Positions 34,965 to 43,597 of a stretch of DNA of 64,000 nt are shown here, one piece after another. A model generated the notes under the pieces. That model was not told where the DNA came from. It saw only the letters and a list, made by a program, of their open reading frames with translations, and made no database searches. A program made the translations under genes and the position numbers. Numbering within the stretch: the first letter of the stretch is position 1; every line of letters starts with the position of its first letter. The stretch comes from CBDFLS01 sp965249185 (GTDB lineage Bacteria > Chloroflexota > Dehalococcoidia > Lucifugimonadales > Australimonadaceae): NCBI GenBank assembly GCA_965249185.1, contig CBDFLS010000002.1:1860001-1924000 (forward strand), in the 5' to 3' direction.

Positions 34965-35720
34965 GTAACCTCGAGTTGCAACGTTGGGTCCGCACACCAA
35001 GCGCAGAGGTTTCACTCCCTCATGCATCCCCGCAATGCGCTGGTGGAAGACCATTGCGTTGGCGATGATGGCACAGGCCATGCGGCGGGTCTGAGGAACG
35101 TCGCTCATTCCCAACAACCGGGCAATAATAGGGGTTACGTTGGGGCGCAGCTTCGCCATTTCCTCCAAACGGTTGGCGGACTGTCCGATGCCTTGCTCAA
35201 GCGTGTCAGCCGCCTGCTCCACTGCTTTCTGTGGGACGGACACCAAACGGGCTATGTCAGCCAGATCGCTCACTGAGCCGCCCAGCCATCCCGATTCGGG
35301 AAATCGGCTGCCGTCCTGATGAAGGACGCAGTAGGTTAGGTGTGTCTCGACTAGAGCCAAGCGCAGGTCATAGGCGTCTTCGACGCTTCTGGGATAACGC
35401 AGGGCTATGGCAGCCTCGACGGTGCGCGGGGCACCTCTTACGCGGAGCCCCAGCCGTTCGGAGGCATCCTTCTCCACTTCGACAGCCGGCTCATACTCAG
35501 CCTCTACGACCACCGGGGAGCGGCCCGGCGCGACGATCAGCACGTCGGCATGGCGGCCCGGATGGTCGCTGAAGGTCTGGGTGTTCTCGGAGCGGACTTC
35601 ACAGCCCGGCATCATGCCTCGCAGCATGTCGCCCAGTGCGTTGTTCGCGTTCGGCTCGGTCTGGCGTGGCATACTTACATTCAGGCAGTTAGCTTGCGGC
35701 CAACCCTGTTTCTCTCTTCT

Positions 35721-36116
35721 CTATGGGATTGATGGATTGCTGGATACGGCCGCGAATGTTTGGTCAAAGGTCTTGATCTCTCGGACCCCACGCCTTCGAC
35801 AACTGGCTAGGTGGCAGAGGTCTCGGGCTTGTAACGCGGGATATTGCCCATGGAGTTGACGGGCCAGAGCCACGTCCGCCTCCTCCAGCGGCCAAACCTC
35901 AACTCCGGCGCTTGCTATCAAGTCCAGCGTTGCATCGAAGGTTTGCAGCCTTTCGATGGGCAAGTATGCATGGGCCAGTTCCTGCATGACCTCTGCTGAA
36001 GTGCACAGCGGTGTGCCACTTCGGTTAGCTTCGACGAAGAATCCTTGGGCATTTGTCTGGAGAACGTGGGGGCGTCCTACGGCGTACATGAAGACGTTGG
36101 TGTCGACGAAAATCAC
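35721..36116 (-). CDS. vapC: VapC-type PIN-domain toxin
   Basis: This 131-residue PIN domain shows acidic residues in MIFVDTNVFMYAVG (D5), VMQELAHAY (Glu) and LQARDLCHLAS (Asp). Start ATG 36116 overlaps the antitoxin stop (ATGA). It is predicted to be an RNA endonuclease inhibited by the RHH antitoxin encoded just upstream. The pair is intact, unlike most defence genes around it. Confidence 0.9.
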   Translation of the reverse strand: MIFVDTNVFMYAVGRPHVLQTNAQGFFVEANRSGTPLCTSAEVMQELAHAYLPIERLQTFDATLDLIASAGVEVWPLEEADVALARQLHGQYPALQARDLCHLASCRRRGVREIKTFDQTFAAVSSNPSIP

Positions 36117-36388
36117 GTTCTGGCAACTCCTCGGCCGCGCGACTCGCTCATGACGCGCAAGTGTTCATCCCAGTCCGGCTCCGTCTCTGGGCCTTCCAGC
36201 GTAGCGCATGACCTGAAAAACTCCTCAACGTCCTCAGGTGACTGGAATAGCTTGACGATCTGGCGCTTTTCGAGGCGCTCGTGCGCAGCTTCACGCAGCC
36301 AGGCGCTGAGGGACATGCCCTCCTGCCGCGCCTGGTGAACAAAGCGGTCTCGGTCATTGTCCGCCATTACCAACTGTACTCTGGCCAT
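36113..36388 (-). CDS. vapB: VapB-type ribbon-helix-helix antitoxin
   Basis: This 91-residue protein (ATG 36388, GGAGG upstream) has an RHH start (ARVQLVMADNDRDRFVHQAR, MSLSAWLREAAHERLEKR) and an acidic tail that would bind the toxin (SPEDVEEFFRSCATLEGPET). It is coupled to vapC by ATGA. A perfect dyad at 36416-36434 lies just upstream and is a likely autoregulatory operator. Confidence 0.85.
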   Translation of the reverse strand: MARVQLVMADNDRDRFVHQARQEGMSLSAWLREAAHERLEKRQIVKLFQSPEDVEEFFRSCATLEGPETEPDWDEHLRVMSESRGRGVART

Positions 36389-36415
36389 ATCGACCTCCAA
36401 CCGGGCTAAGGTGAG

Positions 36416-36434
36416 TGTGTAATATCGTTACACA
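36416..36434. promoter_or_regulatory. Dyad upstream of vapBC
   Basis: TGTGTAA-TATCG-TTACACA is a perfect 7-5-7 inverted repeat ending 28 bp before the vapB ATG, well placed for binding by a VapB dimer or VapBC complex. Confidence 0.6.
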
Positions 36435-36974
36435 TACTACCGACCGAAGTCAATGGCAAGATCCGTGCCCGACTGGAAGGTTGGTTGGGGACGTGGCCCC
36501 GGAGCACTACTGCTGCTGGAGGCCGAGCACCTACTATACCGCCAGCTTGAATCTCAAGCTGAAAGTTCTTGATTTCGTCAAGTCTGATGGGCCTGCACGT
36601 ACTGAATTGAGCCTGTCTCATAAAGCTGAGAGCTCCAGTATGCTATCTTTCTGGATTCCCGCTTTCGCGGGCATGACGGCTTATTTTGCAGTATTTCATA
36701 CTCTATCAGGGTGGTCGTGATCGCTAACCGTAGGACTGCCTCCACCCAAAATCCTGGCAGGAGACTTCTGAGACAGGCTCAATTGCGAACTTTTCGCTGG
36801 GAGGTCTCAATTTAGAAACGTCGGGGCCGGCCCATCCGCGAAATACCGAGGCTTCAAGGGCCACTACTAAGAAACTATCTCAAAACTGGCGGCCTCAAAG
36901 CTGGTGGCAAAGATCACCGTTGTGCGCAAGGATGACATCGCGTTACGTGTCACCCCGATCCTAACCTTCCCCCA
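36435..36974. other. Non-coding stretch with repeat-like palindromes
   Basis: No gene is visible in these 540 bases. They contain a pair of inverted 16-bp repeats (listed separately), the hairpin CCCGCTTTCGCGGG (about 36658-36671), and at the right edge CTTCCCCC/GGGGGAAG (36966-36986). These are characteristic of short dispersed repeats. Confidence 0.5.
36605..36784. repeat. Possible MITE: 16-bp perfect terminal inverted repeats, 180 bp
   Basis: AATTGAGCCTGTCTCA (36605-36620) and its exact reverse complement (36769-36784) bound a 180-bp non-coding segment containing the hairpin CCCGCTTTCGCGGG. No transposase is inside. No flanking target duplication is obvious. Confidence 0.4.
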
Positions 36975-38185
36975 TCAAGGGGGAAGCGAGGTCGGCTTTG
37001 GAGCTACGTTCTCGTCCGACTCATGAGGCAGGAAGGTGAACGGCACGCCGAAAATGTTGACATACTCGGCGTCGAACATTTCGGTCTCCTTGTTTAACTC
37101 GCAGGACGTGCGCCTGAGACCTCGCCCGACCACCTTCTTTCACACAGCAGTTGGCTGGTGAACGCCCTGAGGCCCATGATGTGAGTCACGGTCTTGGCGT
37201 CCCACCCTTCCGAGAGCATTCCTACCGAAATCACGTTCTGTATCTGCTCGCCGGGCTGACCCTTTCGCCCCACGGTATCGACCATCTTCCTCAGCTGCTC
37301 GGCCCTCTGGTCTGCCGTGAGCTTTGGGCTGGCCGCACCGTCGTCGGAATCATCTTCATCGTCTATACGGACCTCTGCTATGGGTTCCTCAGACTCCCCA
37401 GCCCGCTTCAGCACCCCTGAGTCGATGTGGAGTGTCCGTTCGGCATCGCAGAGTTCGTCTATGAGGATTCGCTTACGATCAAAGGCGTGCTTGACCCGGG
37501 CCGCCGTCTCAGTGCGGTTCGCGACGGTGATCATCACCGGCGGCGTCTTGTGCCCCATTTCCGCCCAGTCCTTGGCCGTCACCCTCCAGTCATAACCCAG
37601 CAGGTAATAGCCGTTGGCGATGAGATCGGGCAGCGGTTCGTCTGGCTTGGCCCGGCGGTTCAGGTCGTCTTTCACCTCCGGGTCGTTGTAGATGTCGTAC
37701 AGGCGCGACTTGTACGTCTTGGCGTCGGGTAGCGCATCGTCCCGGACCACGACTCGCGGCGTCTTGACGAGACCGGACTCAATCGCGTCGTTCAGCCCGA
37801 AGTCGCTGACTATCTAGTCGAACAAGGCCTCTTCCGAGCTTCGCTTGCCGGACGGGGCGAAGGGTGTAGCCGAGAAGTCGTAGCAGGTGAGTATTCCTCT
37901 CGCTCGATGAATCCTGTCCAGGCCGCCCACCCACTTGGCGGCCTCCTCGATGTCAGCCTTCGCCACGCCCTTCACCTTGGACTCAGCGGGGACCCGCCAG
38001 GCGTGGTGTGCCTCGTCGTTGATGACCAGGACGTTGCGGGCGGGAGCCATCTCGTCCAGCACGTCACGGACGTAGGCCTCATCACTTTTGGCGCCGCGCT
38101 TATCCACGCTCCGCTTCCTGCCTATCTGCTCGTCAGTCTCCCAGTTGAGGGCGTGCCAGTTGCGGCGATTTCCCACCACGTTCAA
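36975..38185 (-). pseudogene. Decayed DEAD/DEAH helicase of type III restriction / BPTD_3080 type
   Basis: The N-terminal part up to about NRRNWHALNWE is missing. The visible frame has a DEAH-type motif (NVLVINDEAHHAWRVP) and motif III SATPFAPSG, then TAG at 37814-37816 where Trp is expected (LFD-stop-IVSDFGLNDAIE). It continues in the same frame with ISVGMLSEGWDAKTVTHIMG (motif V). Near 37135 a frameshift moves the arginine-finger segment VVGRGLRRTS to another frame, which ends in DAEYVNIFGVPFTFLPHE and a stop. At least three lesions make this dead. Confidence 0.85.
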
Positions 38186-38337
38186 GTAAGTCCTACTTGA
38201 TAGTACGTTTCAAACCAAGAAAACGTTGATTCGAACTGACGCTCCCTTGCACGACTCGTACGCTAATGCCTCCGCCGGGTATACGCTCGACACCCCAATC
38301 CTGCATGGGCCATAATTGCCGAGCGTTGCGGAACTGG

Positions 38338-39780
38338 CTAGACCCGTCGCCTCGCGCGGAACGCGAGCGTTAGAGCCCCGACCAGGCTGAGGACCACAAG
38401 CGCTCCACCCACAGGGATCCCGATGGAACGCCAGGGGTTCGCTTCTTCCGGGCTTTGGAGCTCGGTGGTGATCCTCGCTTGTGCATCTTCGTCAGGCTTG
38501 TTCTTGGGTAGTCGCCCGTCGCTCCGCACCTCCTGGTGGAGGACGACTCCGTCTCCCACCAGGGAAGTGAGGACGCTGTCGAAGGCGGATGCGGGCACCA
38601 GGAAACTCAGGAACGCCTCCTGGCCGTCCTGTTGGGTCGAGACCGTTACCACCTGACCCATCGTCCCGCCGGCTTGGTCGACCAGGTCGCGGATGCGCCT
38701 GACCGAACGCTCCACGTCGCGCACTTCGATCCGCAGGGACGCTGAGGGAGCGGAGGCCGTTGGGTCGGGAGGGAGCGCAAAGGTCACCGTGATCGTCGCG
38801 AGCGCGACGCTACGTTCGATGAAGTCGAGCTGCCCTTGCAAGCGCTCGACGTTTGCCCGCACGCGCCCGAGTTCCCGCTCCACGGTGAGCACGTCGCTGA
38901 CGGATACGGCCCGGTCGAGCAGCTTCAGCAGGCTCGCCTCAGCGCTCCGCTCGCTCCGAAGCTGGGCCGCGAGGTCGATGGCGTCACCTGTGACGTCGGT
39001 CTGACCAAGGCTCTGTCCGAGCACCTCGCCGAACGCCTCGATGCGGTCGATCGTGTGGTTGAACTGCTCGGCAGGCACGCGGATGGTGGCGGAGCCGCGT
39101 CCGGGCTGAGGGCCGTCTGTCGTGGAGACGTGCTCGATAAAGCCTCCAACCGACTCCACGAAGGCGCGGAGCTCGGTGATGGCCGTGCCGACGTCTTCTA
39201 CCTCGACCGTCAGCGACGCCTGCGAGATGACCTGGCGCTCGCTATTGAAGACCGGGAAGTCCTGGGCGTCGCCCGAGGGACTCGGGGCTGGCCCCCGCGT
39301 GCCCAGAGGCCCTGGACTTCCAGCAGGACCCCAGACAATCGACGGCGCTGGTGTCCCGGTGGGCTGCGGTGCCGGCACCACGAGCGCGCCCGACTGCTCT
39401 TCCCCCAACGCCCGCGACAGGCGCGTGACTGCTCCATCGTCAACATCTAAGTATTCGAAGAGTCCAGCGCTGTCATCTGATCTGATGGCGAGGTTGAATG
39501 AGTTCTCATCGCCTGCGACGAGCAGCCCATCGCCGTTGCCTGCCGTCAGACCAGCGGCGACCAGCACGATACCAGTGGCGCCGACGGCCAGCACCACGGT
39601 AGCGGCGGCGCCAACTGCTAGGGAGGCCCATCGCCGTTGCCACCAGGTGGAAGTTGTGGTGGATCCCTCCAGCCTCGGCTTGATGCGTACCCACAGGTCT
39701 GCAGGGGCGGGCGCCTCACTCCCCGCCGCGTGGAGCGCCGTCCGCAGCCTGCGTTCGGTCTTCTCGTCTTGTTCGCTCAT
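38338..39780 (-). CDS. Anti-sigma factor-like membrane protein with DUF4349 domain
   Basis: This 480-residue protein has a cytoplasmic N-terminal region of about 50 residues, a transmembrane helix (ASLAVGAAATVVLAVGATGI), a Pro/Ser-rich linker, the extracytoplasmic DUF4349 domain (about residues 180-410; VISQASLTVEVEDVGTAITE, then LQGQLDFIERSVALATITV) and a C-terminal transmembrane helix (IPVGGALVVLSLVGALTLAF). Start ATG 39780 overlaps the sigma factor stop (ATGA). It is expected to hold the ECF sigma factor at the membrane, although no classical zinc motif is seen. Confidence 0.85.
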   Translation of the reverse strand: MSEQDEKTERRLRTALHAAGSEAPAPADLWVRIKPRLEGSTTTSTWWQRRWASLAVGAAATVVLAVGATGIVLVAAGLTAGNGDGLLVAGDENSFNLAIRSDDSAGLFEYLDVDDGAVTRLSRALGEEQSGALVVPAPQPTGTPAPSIVWGPAGSPGPLGTRGPAPSPSGDAQDFPVFNSERQVISQASLTVEVEDVGTAITELRAFVESVGGFIEHVSTTDGPQPGRGSATIRVPAEQFNHTIDRIEAFGEVLGQSLGQTDVTGDAIDLAAQLRSERSAEASLLKLLDRAVSVSDVLTVERELGRVRANVERLQGQLDFIERSVALATITVTFALPPDPTASAPSASLRIEVRDVERSVRRIRDLVDQAGGTMGQVVTVSTQQDGQEAFLSFLVPASAFDSVLTSLVGDGVVLHQEVRSDGRLPKNKPDEDAQARITTELQSPEEANPWRSIGIPVGGALVVLSLVGALTLAFRARRRV

Positions 39781-40307
39781 GTCTCATCCTCGCAGTCTGC
39801 CAGTATCTCTCGCAGGTGCTCAAGCGCCCTGCTCAAGCGCGATTTGACTGTTCCCTCACGGACGCCGAGGGCATCCGCCACTTCCCCCGTCGATAGGTCC
39901 GCGAAGTAGCGGAGAGCAACTACTCGCTGGTGACCGTCGGACAGCTGGCTGAGCGCTCGCCGAACCTCGTCTTTGTCGTCCACGTAGCCGAACTCTGGGT
40001 CCGTGCTGCCTTGATCAGCCTCGGGTAACGGTTCGACCGACAGCTGACGGCGAGCCTTCACGTTGAGCGCCTGGTTGACCGCGATGCGGACCAACCAAGG
40101 TTTCACGGGCTCGCCGAGACGGAACGTTGCTATGCCTTTCCAGGCTCGCACGAATGTCTCTTGGACGAGCTCTTCGCTGACCGGCCTGTCATGTGTCATG
40201 AGGTAGAGCGTACCCATCAGCACGTCCCCGTAGTACTCCACTATCGGACGGAATGCCTCGCGGTCGCCGCTCTGGCAGCGCCGGACCGCATCCTGCTCGT
40301 TGATCAC
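39777..40307 (-). CDS. ECF-type sigma-70 factor
   Basis: This 176-residue protein has region 2 (AFRPIVEYYGDVLMGTLYLM, then SEELVQETFVRAWKGIATFR, with the -10 recognition helix) and region 4 (LSQLSDGHQRVVALRYFADL, then STGEVADALGVREGTVKSRL). It is coupled to the DUF4349 protein through ATGA, the standard sigma/anti-sigma arrangement. Its promoter is not evident in the 340 bases upstream. Confidence 0.93.
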   Translation of the reverse strand: MINEQDAVRRCQSGDREAFRPIVEYYGDVLMGTLYLMTHDRPVSEELVQETFVRAWKGIATFRLGEPVKPWLVRIAVNQALNVKARRQLSVEPLPEADQGSTDPEFGYVDDKDEVRRALSQLSDGHQRVVALRYFADLSTGEVADALGVREGTVKSRLSRALEHLREILADCEDET

Positions 40308-40647
40308 GTTCTCTCCTGGTCGCCAGCGGCCTTCATTAGGAATATACAGGCCATTGGGACGATAGGTTCCCTACACTGCTGTGATGAGCGACAGTTGACG
40401 AGAGTGGTCTGCAAGAAAGACATGATGTTGTTCGCTAGCGGCTGGGCCATACCGCTAGCCCTTTACTACCGGACCTCACGTGACCTGTCTCCAGTGTTAG
40501 GTCCAGGAATTCCTAGAGCACGACCGGTGTTGTGCTGCCATCTGTTCCGCGACTCCTCAGGCTTAAGAGCAGAACATGAGTCCGGTACCCAGGATTCAAC
40601 GGTGACCTTCAACCTTCGATTCTCTAGATGGACGACCATTCCCTTAC
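40308..40647. other. Upstream region of the sigma gene
   Basis: I see no gene. A plus-strand open frame passes through but is mostly antisense to the sigma factor and shows no protein-like pattern. Promoter elements were not identified with confidence. Confidence 0.4.
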
Positions 40648-40836
40648 TTAGTCACCTCTGCTTCTGAACTTGTCATCCGAAAGCAGTTTCAGCCCGTCCA
40701 GGATAGTGTACTGCTCGGAGGCGTCGGTTGAAGGGTGCTCGTTGGCCTCGTGAAGGCTCTTCACCGTTTGCTCCAGGATGGACGCCAGCCCTAGCATAGG
40801 AACCCCAGATAGTTGCCAGCGGCTCACTTTACGCAT
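40648..40836 (-). CDS. Short hypothetical protein
   Basis: This 62-residue frame begins MRKVSRWQLSGVPMLGLASI and ends in TILDGLKLLSDDKFRSRGD. Its pattern of charged and hydrophobic residues looks helical. It may be a small gene or the tail of a longer one disrupted near IS1380. No family is recognised. Confidence 0.35.
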   Translation of the reverse strand: MRKVSRWQLSGVPMLGLASILEQTVKSLHEANEHPSTDASEQYTILDGLKLLSDDKFRSRGD

Positions 40837-40860
40837 GCCCTTTCCATCGCCAGCGGTGTT

Positions 40861-41037
40861 CTACCGCAACTCCATCAGCAGGCTTAGTGTCGCAGTGAGG
40901 CCAAGCTCGCTATTGAAGGGATTTCCCTCGGGGTCCTCCGTGATGGTGGTCGCTACCACTCGTATGACGCTCACCGGCAGCCAAACGGTGGCCTGCCATA
41001 CAGAGAGATCGGCGCGGGCAGGCAATGGTTCCTTTGA
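40861..41037 (-). pseudogene. C-terminal fragment of an unknown gene next to IS1380 copy B
   Basis: Reading out of IS1380, the minus frame gives DLSVWQATVWLPVSVIRVVA followed by TTITEDPEGNPFNSELGL, which looks like genuine protein. It ends at 40861, 24 bp before the start of the preceding small gene. The N-terminal part should have been beyond the IS, but the sequence there (42803 on) is hsdS, so it was probably removed by rearrangement. Confidence 0.4.
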
Positions 41038-42802
41038 GCCCACATTTCCCAGATCAGCCGCGTGGGTGCGTCGTAATCCGGTAAGAGTGCTGCCTATTTG
41101 AGCCGCCTACCTGGGCATTATGGGCAGTGTGGGTGCTAGACTGGCCGAGCTAGCGGGCCTAGTTCTGGATACCGCAATCTCGCTGGAGGCACCCAATGGG
41201 TGAAAGCTCCGACACCCCTTTGAAGCTCCAATTCGACCGCAGAGTCCGCCTGGATTTTCGTGGCGCTACCATCACCTCGGACGCCGGACTCCTGGCATGC
41301 CGCGAGCTTGATGCCGCTCTGGGGCTCACAGAGACAGCCAACGATTATATCCATGAAAGCCGCACCGGCCGCAATGTGCAACACCCGCTGTTGCCCTTGC
41401 TCAGACAATCGGTGTATAGCCGTCTCGCTGGCTACGAGGACACCAACGACGCTGAACGGCTTGCCCAAGACCCGGCTATGCGTGTCATCGTCGGGTGGCA
41501 AGGTACTGATAAGCAGGCAGCCAGCACCAATACTATGAGCCGATTTGAGACTGAGGTGTTAACCGAAGAGGAAAACCTGGATGGGCTTGCGCGCCTGAAT
41601 GTTGAGTGGGTGGACAGGGCCATGGCCCAGACATCTCACCAGCGAGTTATCCTAGACATGGACAGCTCTGAAAGCCCGGTGCATGGGCAGCAAGAGGGAG
41701 TCGCCTACAACGGCCACTTCGAGTCCGTATGTTATCACCCGCTCTTCCTGTTCAACCATTTCGGAGATTGCGAAGGTGCAATGCTTCGCCCGGGCAACGT
41801 CCACAGCGCTGAGCGGTGGCGGGAGGTTCTGGAGCCCGTCGTGAAGCGATACCAGGAGAAAGGAGTCCGGCTGCTGTTCCGGGCCGATGCTGCCTTTGCC
41901 AAGCCCGAGGTGTACGAGTACCTGGAGTCAAGGGACACTGGCTACGCTATGCGGCTTCCGGCCAACGAGGTATTACAAGGAAACATCCGGCACCTGCTGA
42001 AGCGGCCCGTGGGCAGGCCGCCTAAAGCCTGCCCTGAGCCTGTCGAAGGGAAGCCCGTAGTCCGGTATCACGACTTCGTTTACCAGGCCCAGAGCTGGGA
42101 CATTCCCCGGCGTGTGGTCGCCAAGGTGGAGTGGCGCCAGGGTGAGCTATTCCCGAGGGTCGGGTTCGTCGTCACCAACCTCAACCTACCGCCGGCAGGC
42201 GTAACCCACTTCTACAACGGGCGGGGCACGGCCGAGCAGTGGATCAAGGAAGGTAAATACGCCCTGAACTGGACGCGGCTCTCGTGTCACAGGTTCGTTG
42301 CTAACCAGGTGAGGCTGTGGCTGTTTGTGCTGGCCTGCAACCTGGGCAACTTCATGAGAAGGCTGACTTTGCCAGAGTCAGTGAAACACTGGTCACTGCG
42401 AAGCGTGCAGACCAAGCTCATCAAGATGGGTGGACGTCTGGTGCGGCATGCCAGGAGGTTGGTGTTTCAGCTTGCTGAGGTGGCAGTGTCCCGGGAGGTA
42501 TTCCGGCAAGTGTTGGAGCGTATCGCCGGGCTCCATCCAGCACCAGGGTAGCGATTATCCTTGAGGTCATCAGAGGTGAAGAGAGGCAACCAAGGGCGAG
42601 GTGCGCGCCCGGAGGAGTTTGAAGGGAGTGCAAACGTGGTGAAAGCCACCTCCGCTGCCTGGGGCCGCTAACGCACCACGTCGAGAGATGGTTTTGTGCG
42701 CTTGATTGGATGGTTGACGGCATCCGTGACTGATACTACGATGGCTCTCGTCGAGGATGGTGCGTTGCTTGGACCCAGGCAGCTTGATATGGGTAATTCC
42801 GG
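41038..42802 (+). mobile_element. IS1380-family insertion sequence, copy B (1765 bp)
   Basis: It has the same ends and size as copy A. The flanks are TTGA (41034-41037) and TTCA (42803-42806), similar but not equal, unlike the clean CTAA of copy A. It truncates hsdS on its right and lies against a different gene fragment on its left. Confidence 0.9.
41196..42551 (+). CDS. IS1380-family transposase, copy B
   Basis: This 451-residue protein differs from copy A at two residues (AGYEDTN instead of AGYGDTN; VLACNLGN instead of VLAYNLGN). DDE motifs RVILDMDSSESPVHGQQ, LLFRADAAFAKPEVY and FYNGRGTAEQWIKEGK are intact. The Tyr-to-Cys change lies in the conserved C-terminal helix following the Glu, so it could weaken activity. 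It contains the same PEPVEG palindrome (42032-42050). Confidence 0.94.
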   Translation: MGESSDTPLKLQFDRRVRLDFRGATITSDAGLLACRELDAALGLTETANDYIHESRTGRNVQHPLLPLLRQSVYSRLAGYEDTNDAERLAQDPAMRVIVGWQGTDKQAASTNTMSRFETEVLTEEENLDGLARLNVEWVDRAMAQTSHQRVILDMDSSESPVHGQQEGVAYNGHFESVCYHPLFLFNHFGDCEGAMLRPGNVHSAERWREVLEPVVKRYQEKGVRLLFRADAAFAKPEVYEYLESRDTGYAMRLPANEVLQGNIRHLLKRPVGRPPKACPEPVEGKPVVRYHDFVYQAQSWDIPRRVVAKVEWRQGELFPRVGFVVTNLNLPPAGVTHFYNGRGTAEQWIKEGKYALNWTRLSCHRFVANQVRLWLFVLACNLGNFMRRLTLPESVKHWSLRSVQTKLIKMGGRLVRHARRLVFQLAEVAVSREVFRQVLERIAGLHPAPG

Positions 42803-43086
42803 TTCAGATAGGTTCGCACGGTTGATATAGCCGTATCTCCTTGCCGGACGACCCGACGTGCACGGGACGGCGCATTGCCAAACACTTGATGCTCAGGGGG
42901 AGTAGACATGTACCCAGTGCCCACTGAGTTGATATCCATGTAATCGAACAGGTACTCCGGGTCCGTATCCTCTGAAAGTGTCTCTGGATTGATTTGGACG
43001 GCGTGCTTCAGGCGCACGAGATCCCAATGCTCCGGCACGTCGCCCAGCCAGGGGATGCCGGAGGGCTTGTAGGCGGGGTAGGGCAT
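42803..43086 (-). pseudogene. hsdS: HsdS specificity subunit, N-terminal fragment cut by IS1380
   Basis: Start ATG 43086 gives MPYPAYKPSGIPWLGDVPEH, the standard opening of the first target-recognition domain of type I S subunits. It continues to QGDTAISTVRTYL at 42803, where IS1380 begins. Only about 94 of the expected 400 or so residues remain. Without a specificity subunit the type I system cannot recognise DNA. Confidence 0.9.
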
Positions 43087-43093
43087 ATTGGCG

Positions 43094-43579
43094 CTAATCA
43101 ATGAGGACACCCAGTTTCAAGCATGACTTTCTTCCGCGCATCTCCCAACGTCTCCGACCGGATTCCCAGTAGATGTATTTGCCTTCAATGTTGTCCAAGT
43201 CAAGGTCGGCGATCATGCTAAACGCCTCTTCGGGCAAATCAGAAGTAAAGACAATCATTGTGATTTGGCTTTCGACCTTCACTCTTACAGTTCCCTCTTC
43301 GTTTCGGCGTGCGCCGAACAGGCGGGACACCAGCCTGTGGAGGCCCCTATATGAATCGCGCCCCGCCTCATCAAGGAATCCCTTTAAGAAGGTAAAGTTA
43401 GCGAACACAATCAATATAGTCCACCATGGCACATCCTCAATGCTCTTGTACGAAAGCGTTGAGTTTACCGGCCCGGGTAGTCCTTCCTCATGGGCAATCT
43501 GGCTTACCGCGGCCACCTCATCCGATGACGCATTTACATCCAGCACCCACATTAGATTTGAGGACGGTTGTTCAGCCAT
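43094..43579 (-). CDS. Hypothetical protein between hsdM and hsdS
   Basis: This 161-residue protein is of unknown family. A hydrophobic segment (VPWWTILIVFANFTFLKGFL, about residues 50-70) could cross or touch the membrane; the rest is mixed. It lies between hsdM (stop 43598) and hsdS (start 43086), so it belongs to the same transcript. Accessory genes inside hsd operons are often regulators or second defence functions, but nothing visible assigns this one. Confidence 0.6.
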   Translation of the reverse strand: MAEQPSSNLMWVLDVNASSDEVAAVSQIAHEEGLPGPVNSTLSYKSIEDVPWWTILIVFANFTFLKGFLDEAGRDSYRGLHRLVSRLFGARRNEEGTVRVKVESQITMIVFTSDLPEEAFSMIADLDLDNIEGKYIYWESGRRRWEMRGRKSCLKLGVLID

Positions 43580-43597
43580 CGAAGTTCATCCCATAGC

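Larger units (their letters stand above)
31398..35672 (-). pseudogene. Fused nuclease-like / N6-adenine methyltransferase, split by IS256
   Basis: The N-terminal part (ATG 35672 to about 34973) has a PD-(D/E)XK-like patch (HADVLIV with D43, then VVVEAEYEP with E57 and E59) and a helical region. The methylase part (about 33606-31398) carries motif I GDFACGTGALL and motif IV LVIMNPPF, followed by a target-recognition-like region and a helical end. The IS256 element at about 33615-34964 separates them. The flanking frames clearly belong together (..VATRGY and SANPQSEALTAWEDI..). The architecture fits a single-chain restriction-modification enzyme (type IIG-like). Confidence 0.78.
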
